From assembly GCA_040904765.1 (NCBI GenBank), contig JBBDST010000039.1:1-28801 (forward strand): a stretch of 28,801 nucleotides of DNA, in the 5' to 3' direction. The DNA is from JBBDST01 sp040904765. GTDB lineage: Bacteria; Actinomycetota; Nitriliruptoria; Nitriliruptorales; Nitriliruptoraceae. Made by a program: the position numbers and the translations under genes. Below the pieces are notes generated by a model. It did no database searches. It saw only the letters and a program-made list of their open reading frames with translations, and had not been told where the DNA came from. This document shows, piece by piece, positions 1-6,316 of the stretch (the stretch's first letter is position 1; each line of letters opens with the position of its first letter).

Positions 1-313
1 TGATGTTGGTGGCTTCAAGCACCACCGGTGCGGCAGCATGATCAGTGTGAGCGCGCAGCCAGTTGCGTGCCGTCACACACCACCGGTCACCGGGTTTTAG
101 CCCAGGAAAGTTGAACTCAGGCCTGGCAGTGGTCAGGTCGTTACCGATGCGCTGCTGGTGAGCTAAGAACTCTGGGGTGACGACTGCACAGATGGTGTGC
201 TGTCCTAGGTCATCTTCACCAGCACGACAACTGCCGTCACGCAACCAGCCGGTAAGCGGATCAACGCCGCACCCAACCAGCGGGCCGCCGAACACGTTGC
301 GTTCTCCTGGCAT
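1..313 (-). CDS. DUF2237 family protein, C-terminus beyond window
   Basis: An open frame starts at ATG 313 and runs off the left edge after about 104 codons. The protein begins MPGERNVFGGPLVGCGVDPL and continues with a conserved DUF2237 signature: a GW.RDG.C turn near residues 22-29, a DLG.HT.CA segment near 37-44, GNDL, RPEF.FPGLKPGDRWC near 64-79 and VVLEAT near the cut. This family is widespread in bacteria and has no known reaction; the well-conserved cysteines could bind a metal or act in catalysis, but that is a guess. A GAGGGG ribosome site lies about 8 nt before the ATG. It follows the P-II-like gene by 40 nt on the same strand and is probably cotranscribed with the bicarbonate permease genes. 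The family assignment is firm, the function unknown. Confidence 0.85.
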   Translation of the reverse strand, partial: MPGERNVFGGPLVGCGVDPLTGWLRDGSCRAGEDDLGQHTICAVVTPEFLAHQQRIGNDLTTARPEFNFPGLKPGDRWCVTARNWLRAHTDHAAAPVVLEATNI

Positions 314-353
314 CACACGCCCCTCAACCCACCGAATGTGATGTCACGTAACC

Positions 354-653
354 CTAGAACCGTTCCGGACGCAACACCGATACAGGTGTCAGCCAGGCCA
401 CAATCGCATAATGCGTAAAATAGTTTTCGGCGACGTGGGTAAGGATTGCTTCGGCGACATCGTCGTTGACGATCGTTTCAAGTTCGACGCTGGGCCCAGT
501 CAAATACTGTAGATGCCGTCCGGTGCGGCCTTCTCCACGAACTTTGCTGGCCGTGTAGCCGCTGGCGCCGAGCCGTTTCAAGTCGTCGATGAGCCGCTGC
601 TCTAACGCCGCTTCAGCGACGATGGTGAGAAGTTGTCGGTTTGCGATGCGCAC
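354..653 (-). CDS. P-II-like signalling protein (SbtB-like) beside SbtA
   Basis: A 99-residue protein with the size and fold signature of a P-II-type trimer. It has a hydrophobic first strand (LLTIVAEAAL), a helix with RLIDDLKRLGASGYT, then SKVRGEGRTGRH at residues 37-48 in the position of the T-loop base, and a last strand FTHYAIVAWLTPV. The gene starts at GTG 653 with GGAG 6 nt upstream. It begins 23 nt after the SbtA-type permease stop, the standard sbtA-sbtB arrangement. In cyanobacteria SbtB binds adenine nucleotides such as cAMP and AMP and blocks or tunes SbtA; the same role is inferred here. Ligand choice cannot be read from the sequence. Membership of the P-II superfamily is likely, direct partnership with the permease is inferred from context. 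Confidence 0.75.
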   Translation of the reverse strand: MRIANRQLLTIVAEAALEQRLIDDLKRLGASGYTASKVRGEGRTGRHLQYLTGPSVELETIVNDDVAEAILTHVAENYFTHYAIVAWLTPVSVLRPERF

Positions 654-676
654 AACGAGCTCCGTGTCTTTAAGGG

Positions 677-1627
677 TTAGCTAAACCATCCCGCTAACGC
701 GATGTAAAGAGGAATGCCAAGCGTGATATTGAATGGGAACGTGACGCCAAGTGCGGTTGTGATTGACAAGGCGGGGTTGGCTTCAGGCAGGGCGATACGT
801 ACTGCTGCCGGCGCTGCAATGTAGGACGCACTAGCGGCAAGAGTTGCCATGATGGCGATGCCGCCCGTTGACAGGCCTGACAGGGCACTAAGTGCCGCCC
901 CGATCGTGCCGTTGATGATCGACAGGAGGATTGCTGCGGCGATGAGTCGCCAGCCGGCTGACACAACGTCGCGTAAACGTTCGCCCGCCAGACGGCCCAT
1001 TTCCAGCAAGAACAGCGTCAGCGCGCCGGTGAATAGCCCGACAAACAGCGGGTCAGTGGCGGCTAGGCGAGCATCGCCGACGGCCGCGCCGATCACGATG
1101 CCGCCAAGCAGCAGCGCGATGCTGGGTCCGCGAGTTACTTCCAGCAAAACTTTTTTGAGATTGCTACCGCGGTTGCGGGCAAGCGAAAGGCCGACAACGA
1201 TGCCGACCACTTCGAGTATCGCTAACAATCCGGCTACGAAGCCTTCGTAGAACATGTTCTGGGCGTCGAGCGTTGCGAGCACGACGACGAACGTGACGGC
1301 CGAAACGGAGCCGTAGTGTGCGGCAATCCCTGCCGCATCGACGTTGCTGAGTTTCACGAAAGTGCGCATCATTGCCCAAGCGGCTAACGGTGTGACGATG
1401 CCGATAGCTACGGCGATGATGATCGGAAAGATCAGGTCGGTGAACGTCGACTCAGAGAGGCTGCGGCCGCCTTTCAAGCCGATGGCAAACAACAGGTAAG
1501 CCGACAGGATCGACGGCAATGCGTCGGGAAGACGCAGATCAAAGCGAGCCAAGGTAGCGATGACGGCCACCACGAACGCGATTACTGGGGCGCTGAGCAG
1601 ATTATCGAGGAGCAAGGTGAGGGTCAT
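677..1627 (-). CDS. sbtA: SbtA-type sodium-dependent bicarbonate permease
   Basis: A 316-residue inner-membrane protein made almost wholly of hydrophobic segments. It carries hallmarks of the SbtA family (formerly DUF897): LLFAIGLKGG near residues 46-55, AAHYGSVSAVTF near 102-113, YEGFVAGLLAILE, and the second-half motif AASASYIAAPAAVR with LPEANP and GVTFPFNITLGIPLY near the C-terminus. Cyanobacterial SbtA imports bicarbonate with sodium; these motifs match that canonical branch better than the neighbouring paralogue does. The gene starts at ATG 1627 with GAGG upstream. Its first 29 nt and the region before it are duplicated at 3405-3480, beside the intact regulator, so this permease was probably once directly downstream of that regulator. 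A P-II-like partner follows at 23 nt. Length is slightly under the cyanobacterial protein. Substrate is assumed, not shown. Confidence 0.85.
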   Translation of the reverse strand: MTLTLLLDNLLSAPVIAFVVAVIATLARFDLRLPDALPSILSAYLLFAIGLKGGRSLSESTFTDLIFPIIIAVAIGIVTPLAAWAMMRTFVKLSNVDAAGIAAHYGSVSAVTFVVVLATLDAQNMFYEGFVAGLLAILEVVGIVVGLSLARNRGSNLKKVLLEVTRGPSIALLLGGIVIGAAVGDARLAATDPLFVGLFTGALTLFLLEMGRLAGERLRDVVSAGWRLIAAAILLSIINGTIGAALSALSGLSTGGIAIMATLAASASYIAAPAAVRIALPEANPALSITTALGVTFPFNITLGIPLYIALAGWFS

Positions 1628-1674
1628 GTGTCTTATGCCTCAGTTCTCGTGTCTCGTTACAGTAAGCGCGCAAA
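1599..1674. repeat. Direct repeat copy A (regulator-permease junction)
   Basis: This stretch aligns without gaps to 3405-3480, with 66 of 76 positions identical by eye and a 21-nt perfect run. It contains the first 29 nt of the downstream permease (ATG 1627) and, before it on the minus strand, a decayed copy of the end of the winged-helix regulator. In the regulator frame it reads SVFARLL, a stop, then RDTRTEA and a stop, against TVFAPLLQRDTTTEA in the intact gene. Weaker similarity seems to continue to about 1700. Confidence 0.8.
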
Positions 1675-1707
1675 CACACTGCGTGAGAAAGTGGTGTGAT
1701 TTCACTG
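1633..1707 (-). pseudogene. Decayed C-terminal remnant of winged-helix regulator
   Basis: Read on the minus strand in the frame of the regulator at 3439-3753, this region gives PVVVQ, stop, NHTTFSRSVFARLL, stop, RDTRTEA, stop. The intact protein ends with PVESQHLLRTVFAPLLQRDTTTEA. Two internal stops and a small length difference show that it is dead. It sits immediately before the permease at 677-1627, where the intact regulator would be expected. The rest of the regulator is not recognisable further upstream (1708-2075). Confidence 0.6.
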
Positions 1708-2075
1708 GACTACAACTGGCCAATTCGCTGTGCGAGCCATGGCGCGAAAACGTGTGTGTAACCGGACGCCTGTAGTGCTGCCAGTGGCGTCAAACATCCC
1801 TGTTTTCTGCTGGTAAGTCATGTTCAATCTCCGTTGATCGGCCCTTGCCACCGCCGTAACGGCCAAATTCTGGCTTGGGCGATCAATGAGTTGCCAAGGC
1901 CCGAACCCTATCACGATAGGAAGTTTTTTCGGCAGCGCTTGCGCATATTTGTGGCATAATTTCACGCAAGCACGCAGGACAAGGGCGAGTTGTTTGTCCT
2001 CTTTGCGCGGAAGTTCAGCTCGGTCGCACACCCGGCGTGTAGCGGTATAACCCCTGGACGTTGTCGGTTGGGCTA
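1708..2075. other. Intergenic stretch without a recognisable gene
   Basis: This is the remainder of the 448-nt gap between the two permease genes. I see no supported coding sequence. An inverted repeat with 6-nt arms, CCTATCACGATAGG (about 1908-1921), lies near a T-run on the plus strand, but no plus-strand gene precedes it. An open minus-strand frame crosses the region, but it begins inside the permease gene and matches no family I know. The stretch may contain eroded material from the duplication described for 1599-1674. Confidence 0.4.
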
Positions 2076-3131
2076 TCAACCCACAAACACCTCTGCCAAC
2101 GCGATCCATAGCGGAATGGAAAGCAGAGCGACTGGTGTGCCAAGGCCCGTCGACGTTCCGACATAGGCGGACGGATTGGCGTCTGGCAGGGTGGCGCGCA
2201 GGGTTGGAGGACCAGAGATGTCCGAACTTGAGGCTGCCATCACTGCGAGAAGCGCCATCCCGCCAGTAGAGAACCCCGCTAGTTGATGTGCCACCAGGCC
2301 GATGCCAAATCCGATGAAACCGTGGACAAATGGTGCGATCAGACCGTAGAGAACATAGATATGGGCGACCCTGCGTAGATCGGACAGGCTTGCCCACGCT
2401 TCCATGCCCATAACCAACATGAGTAGTGACAAAAGTCCGCGGAAAAGCGGCTCGTAGAAGCTTTCGTAAACTGCGTCAGGCCTAGCTAGCAACCCAATTG
2501 CCAGCCCCAACAACAAGGCGGAGACGGCAGTACTTTTTAGCGTGTCGCCAAGAATGTCGCGCGCCAGTTTTCCGGTTCGGCTCTCAGTCACTGCACGAAC
2601 AACGTTTGTGGTTGTGCCCACCTGGCTCGCGCCGGTGACTGCCGTCTTGCGTGCTGCACTCATCTTTGCGAGCAAGATCGCCGTTAGGAGTGCCGCAATA
2701 TCCATAAAGGGGTACAGGGCGCCAATGAAGCCTTCGTAAGCGACCCCCGCCGAGTCCAGGGTCGCCATGCCCGCAGCCAGTGTGGAAGCGGAGACGGCGC
2801 CGAACAAACCGGCAGTGGCCATGGCGTCCATCTCGGATACGCCTCGTTGACGAACGAGCACTACACGCCCGAGCAGGACGATCACTACACCGGCAACTGT
2901 TGCACCAATGGCCGGTACGGCCAGCGCGAGAAAGTTCGCCTCACGCATTGAAATTCCCGCACCCAAACCGACTTTCATTAATAACAGCAACACGACCAGT
3001 TTGAACACTGGTTCGGGTACCTCTAAACGACTACCAAGAGCGGCCAGCACCATGCCGCCGATCAGAAACGCGAGCGTAGGATTTTGCAGTTGTGCGACGA
3101 TGATCGTCGCGATCTCAAAGATGATGTCCAT
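2076..3131 (-). CDS. Divergent SbtA-family permease (second paralogue)
   Basis: A 351-residue hydrophobic protein of the same family as the permease at 677-1627, with about ten membrane segments in two halves. ATG 3131 is chosen because AGGAG lies upstream and the protein then starts MDIIFEIATIIVAQLQNPTL in typical family style; the frame stays open for 27 codons further upstream without a ribosome site. Motifs differ from the canonical branch: MKVGLGAG replaces GLKGG, AGLFGAVSASTLAAGMATLD replaces AHYGSVSAVTF, and the second half reads AASSSDISGPPTLR and TGLGTPVALLSIPLWIALAE. Hence bicarbonate is only one possible substrate. The gene and its flanks are bracketed by a direct repeat (1599-1674 and 3405-3480), suggesting it was inserted between the regulator and the canonical permease. 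No P-II gene of its own is adjacent. Confidence 0.82.
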   Translation of the reverse strand: MDIIFEIATIIVAQLQNPTLAFLIGGMVLAALGSRLEVPEPVFKLVVLLLLMKVGLGAGISMREANFLALAVPAIGATVAGVVIVLLGRVVLVRQRGVSEMDAMATAGLFGAVSASTLAAGMATLDSAGVAYEGFIGALYPFMDIAALLTAILLAKMSAARKTAVTGASQVGTTTNVVRAVTESRTGKLARDILGDTLKSTAVSALLLGLAIGLLARPDAVYESFYEPLFRGLLSLLMLVMGMEAWASLSDLRRVAHIYVLYGLIAPFVHGFIGFGIGLVAHQLAGFSTGGMALLAVMAASSSDISGPPTLRATLPDANPSAYVGTSTGLGTPVALLSIPLWIALAEVFVG

Positions 3132-3404
3132 GACAATAAGGCTCCTCGCTCGAATGGTTGCGCGTGATCGTTTCGGTACTAACGGCAGTAATAGGCATGC
3201 GCCGTTGAACACGCGAACGAACAGCGTGTCGCTGTCGCATCGACCGGCTTCAACGCCAAGGTGCTGATCTCGATGCCACGCGGCTCAAGGCCGAGACTGG
3301 GTCGACTAATCGGTGCCGCCAAAACGGTATGGCGCCCGCCGCTGTTGCAGGCTTGGTTCAAACCGACGACCGGATTGACGGCAAATATGCCTTGAGTGCA
3401 GGCC
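3132..3404. other. Non-coding junction with permease-start remnant side
   Basis: Together with copy B of the repeat this forms a 307-nt gap between regulator and second permease. The minus-strand frame that begins at ATG 3433 opens like the canonical permease (MILTLLRDHLA against MTLTLLLDNLL) but then departs and closes at 3179, so it is a broken start rather than a gene. The plus strand around 3350-3400 shows a short phrase, RIDGKYAL, that recalls IS4/IS1634-type transposases, but too little is present to name an element. The ribosome site of the second permease lies at the low end. Confidence 0.45.
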
Positions 3405-3480
3405 AGATGGTCGCGGAGCAAGGTGAGGATCATGTGTCTTATGCCTCAGTGGTCGTGTCTCGTTGCAGCAATGGCGCAAA
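3405..3480. repeat. Direct repeat copy B (regulator-permease junction)
   Basis: Partner of 1599-1674 at a constant offset of 1806 nt. On the minus strand it contains the intact regulator C-terminus, its TAA at 3439-3441, five bases, then ATG 3433 and the first codons of a truncated canonical permease. The layout shows that the ancestral order was regulator followed at once by the canonical permease. Confidence 0.8.
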
Positions 3481-3753
3481 GACAGTACGAAGAAGGTGTT
3501 GCGATTCCACCGGGTGGCGCAGCGGCCGATCAACGTCGATGGCGTAATGATTGCGTCGTCCGACTTTGATCGCAGTGACAAAACCGGCGGTAATCAGATC
3601 ATGCACGATCCGGTGGGCAGCACGTTCGGTGATGCCCACCCGTTGAGCAATCGCGGCAAGTCGGCTGTCAGGATCTTGCGCAATACAGACAAGTACATGG
3701 GCGTGGTTCGTCAGAAACGTCCATGTCGGATGCGTAGTGGGATCATCAGCCAT
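3439..3753 (-). CDS. Small winged-helix transcriptional regulator
   Basis: A 104-residue protein. Residues 31-59 (RLAAIAQRVGITERAAHRIV and the following LITAGFV) form a MarR/ArsR-like helix-turn-helix, followed by the wing VGRRNHYAID at 64-73. Such short regulators commonly sit beside SbtA-family permeases in non-cyanobacterial genomes. No sensory domain is attached, so any ligand must bind the wing or C-terminal region, or the protein may answer to a partner. It is divergent from the metallo-beta-lactamase/rhodanese gene and probably controls both directions from the 3754-3899 region. ATG 3753 has no ribosome site, and a TATA-like box sits 8 nt upstream, so the message may be leaderless. Its 3' end is duplicated in decayed form at 1633-1707. 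Fold confident, target inferred. Confidence 0.78.
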   Translation of the reverse strand: MADDPTTHPTWTFLTNHAHVLVCIAQDPDSRLAAIAQRVGITERAAHRIVHDLITAGFVTAIKVGRRNHYAIDVDRPLRHPVESQHLLRTVFAPLLQRDTTTEA

Positions 3754-3761
3754 AAACGCAT

Positions 3762-3799
3762 GCTATATAATTCACGAATCAAATAGCAAATGATAGAGT
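3762..3799. promoter_or_regulatory. Divergent promoter candidates
   Basis: On the minus strand TTGCTA (3784-3789), a 16-nt spacer and TATAGC (3762-3767) place a start point at or next to the regulator ATG. On the plus strand TTCACG (3771-3776), a 17-nt spacer and TAGAGT (3794-3799) would serve the sulfur gene with a leader of roughly 95 nt. The two overlap, so one bound regulator could affect both. This is motif reading only. Confidence 0.35.
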
Positions 3800-3899
3800 C
3801 GTTTGAGACCCAGGCCACCCTCACGGGAATGATTCAACCCTTGTGTGCGTTATTGGCACAGTCAGTACTTTCAGAGTTCATCATCACGAAAAGAGCACT

Positions 3900-5285
3900 A
3901 TGTCAGCGCCGACAGGTCTCCAAGTCCACACCATCGCCACCCCGTCACTTGGTGACCGTTCCTATGTTGTCACCGACGGAACCTACGCGGTCGTCATCGA
4001 CCCACAGCGCGACATCGACCGCGTATTTGACATCATCGACACCTACAAGCTCACCGTCACCCACGTCTTAGAAACCCATATCCACAACGACTATGTCACC
4101 GGCGGCTACACACTCGCCAACCACTTAAACGCCATCTACGTATTGAGCGCCGACGACGAAATGTTTTTTACCTACCACGGGGTGCGAGACGGCGACACAA
4201 TAACCTCCGGCGAGCTCACCATCACCGTCATGCACACACCCGGCCACACCCCAACCCACCTGTCGTATCTCATAACCAACGGCACCGAACAGGCCGTTTT
4301 TACCGGCGGCTCGCTGCTGTACGGCTCGGTTGGACGCACCGATCTGATCTCACGCGCTCGCGCCGAAGAACTCACCCGGCTCCAGCACGCGTCAGCTAAA
4401 CGGCTCGCGACCTTGGCTGACGACACCACCATCTTTCCCACCCACGGCTTTGGCAGTTTCTGTTCCAGCGCCGCCGCAGACGACACGATGACCCACACTG
4501 ACCCAAAATACGGTGTAGAGATCTCAACCATCGGCGAACAAAAACAGCAGAACATTGCCCTCACCACCGCTGACACCGACGAGTTGGTGGCACTCATAAT
4601 CGGCGGGCTCGACGCCTACCCGCGCTACTACGTACATATGGCGCCACGCAACCGCATCGGCCCCGCCCCGGTAAACCTCGCCCCGCCGTTAAGCGTTAAA
4701 CCAGCTGAACTTGCCCGCCGCATCCACGACGGCGAATGGGTCGTTGATCTGCGTCAACGACGGGTGTATGCCAAAGACCACATCACCGGCACCGTCAACG
4801 TCGAAATTGGCGACTCGTTCACCACCTATCTTGCTTGGATCATCCCGTGGGGAACACCCGTAACCCTGATTGGTGACACGGAAGAGGACGTCGCGGAAGC
4901 CCAACGCCAACTGGTGCGTGTAGGCATCGACCGGCCGGTCGCCAAAGCAACCGGTGGCGTGACTCGGTACGGCAACGGGCTGGCGCGCGACGCATACAAC
5001 GTCGCGACGTTTGCCAACTATGTAACAGCCGCCGCCAATGACTCTGACATCACCTTGCTTGACGTGCGACGACACGACGAACGAAACGTCGCAGCTGTAG
5101 CAAACTCGGTGCATATTCCCATGCACGAACTCGACCGGCGGATAACTGAACTGCCCGACAACAGGCCCATCTGGGTGCACTGTGCGTCTGGCTTTCGCGC
5201 CTCGATTGCCGCGTCGCTTATCGCCCGTCTTGGCCGCGAGGTCGTGTTGATTGACGATGACGACACCAACATGCCACGCGTGTAG
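3900..5285 (+). CDS. MBL-fold hydrolase with two rhodanese domains
   Basis: A 461-residue cytoplasmic protein. Residues 1-250 are a metallo-beta-lactamase fold of the persulfide dioxygenase (ETHE1/Blh) type: THIHND with His60, His62 and Asp64, HTPGHTPTH with His116, GGSLLYGSVGRTDL, and FPTHGFGSFC. Two rhodanese modules follow. The first (about 280-360) has no cysteine at the expected active-site loop, so it is probably structural. The second (about 370-461) ends with WVHCASGFRA, with Cys428 as the catalytic residue. Fusions of this layout oxidise glutathione or low-molecular-weight persulfides to sulfite and shuttle sulfane sulfur. The start at ATG 3900 fits the family N-terminus; a GTG at 3843 in frame is less likely. 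The ribosome site is weak (GAAAAGAG). It is divergent from the bicarbonate-locus regulator, which may be accidental. Confidence 0.85.
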   Translation: MSAPTGLQVHTIATPSLGDRSYVVTDGTYAVVIDPQRDIDRVFDIIDTYKLTVTHVLETHIHNDYVTGGYTLANHLNAIYVLSADDEMFFTYHGVRDGDTITSGELTITVMHTPGHTPTHLSYLITNGTEQAVFTGGSLLYGSVGRTDLISRARAEELTRLQHASAKRLATLADDTTIFPTHGFGSFCSSAAADDTMTHTDPKYGVEISTIGEQKQQNIALTTADTDELVALIIGGLDAYPRYYVHMAPRNRIGPAPVNLAPPLSVKPAELARRIHDGEWVVDLRQRRVYAKDHITGTVNVEIGDSFTTYLAWIIPWGTPVTLIGDTEEDVAEAQRQLVRVGIDRPVAKATGGVTRYGNGLARDAYNVATFANYVTAAANDSDITLLDVRRHDERNVAAVANSVHIPMHELDRRITELPDNRPIWVHCASGFRASIAASLIARLGREVVLIDDDDTNMPRV

Positions 5286-5414
5286 CTTGCGGCTCTTTCG
5301 TGCACCTTTTTGACCATCGCGCGCCTCCAATAGCTCGTAGGCTGACCGTTGTGCGGGTTAGATTTCCCTCTCCGGTCTCGCGGTAACGCCGACCCGAAGA
5401 CACGAAAGGCAACC

Positions 5415-6287
5415 GTGACTCTGGTAGTGGCGCTGATCCTTGGCATCATCCAAGGTGTCTTCGAGTTCGTTCCCGTCTCTTCCACGAGTCACTTTGTGCT
5501 CGCCCAAATATGGCTCGAAGGGCGCGGCAGCCTCACGTTCGCCCCCGACAGCCCCGATTTGATGCTGTTTGATCTGGTTATTCACCTAGGCACCGTCGTG
5601 TCGGTCGTGTTTGTGATGCGTCAACCGTTACGCGAATTGCTCAGTGAACTCACTCAAGAATTACGCACCGGTGTGCGACTCGACGCACCCGCAACCCGCT
5701 ACATGGCACTGCTACTCCTTACCGTGCTTACCACCGGCGTGTTAGGCCTGATGTTTCGCGATGTGCTCCTCACCGGCTTTCGTTCGATGCTGCTGATGGC
5801 AACCGCACTCATCATCACCGGTTTTGCGATCTGGTGGACTGACAGCATGCGCACCGGACAAACCCTTGGATCATTACGTTTCGGCTGGCGCGGCGCACAA
5901 CAAATCACCGTCGGTATCGCTCTCGCTATCGGTGTCGCCCAAGCCTTGGCACTGTATCCGGGTATTTCGCGCAGCGGTATCACCATCTTTGTGGCTCTGC
6001 TAGTCGGGATGCAGCGCGAAACCGCCGCCCGCTACTCGTTTCTGGTTGCGATCCCAACCATCATCGCAGCCACCGCTTTCGAAGCACTCGCAATGCTAGG
6101 TGAGCCGGGGGCCTACTCAATCGGCATCGCACCGCTGGCCATTGGCTTTCTAAGTGCCGCCGCGGTCGGTACTGTCGCACTAATCGCAGTACTGAAACTT
6201 CTCGAAGCAGCACGGTTTCGAGTGTTTTCCGTGTACGTATGGGCGCTGGCATTAACGGTGATTGTCATCGGCCCCACCGTTTTTTAA
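5415..6287 (+). CDS. uppP: Undecaprenyl-diphosphatase UppP (BacA family)
   Basis: A 290-residue integral membrane enzyme that recycles the lipid carrier of cell-wall synthesis by hydrolysing undecaprenyl diphosphate. The two signatures of the family are present: EFVPVSSTSH at residues 17-26, corresponding to the E...PVSSSGH region, and YPGISRSGIT at 181-190. About eight hydrophobic segments are visible. GTG 5415 is chosen because AAAGG lies 7 nt before it and the protein then starts directly with the first membrane segment; an upstream ATG would add 22 charged residues. The loop at 32-50 (EGRGSLTFAPDSPDL) is unremarkable. The release-factor gene follows at 29 nt, so they are probably cotranscribed. 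Confidence 0.92.
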   Translation: MTLVVALILGIIQGVFEFVPVSSTSHFVLAQIWLEGRGSLTFAPDSPDLMLFDLVIHLGTVVSVVFVMRQPLRELLSELTQELRTGVRLDAPATRYMALLLLTVLTTGVLGLMFRDVLLTGFRSMLLMATALIITGFAIWWTDSMRTGQTLGSLRFGWRGAQQITVGIALAIGVAQALALYPGISRSGITIFVALLVGMQRETAARYSFLVAIPTIIAATAFEALAMLGEPGAYSIGIAPLAIGFLSAAAVGTVALIAVLKLLEAARFRVFSVYVWALALTVIVIGPTVF

Positions 6288-6316
6288 AACGGCGTGAATG
6301 CGCAAAAGGCTGGCCG

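Noticed and set aside
1908..1932. CCTATCACGATAGG with T-run as a plus-strand terminator
   Set aside because: No plus-strand gene lies upstream, and in the minus direction it lacks a T-run, so its role is undecided.
1702..2397. Open minus-strand frame of 231 codons overlapping the second permease end
   Set aside because: It starts within the permease gene in another frame, has no ribosome site and matches no known family; its last part is the decayed regulator copy.
3290..3404. Plus-strand phrase RIDGKYAL resembling an IS4/IS1634 transposase
   Set aside because: Only about eight residues are suggestive, no terminal inverted repeats or other motif are found, and it may be chance. A protein search of the three frames would settle it.
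4689..5330. Long minus-strand frame opposite the sulfur protein
   Set aside because: It is a shadow of the coding strand with no ribosome site or family features; the plus-strand domains are complete.
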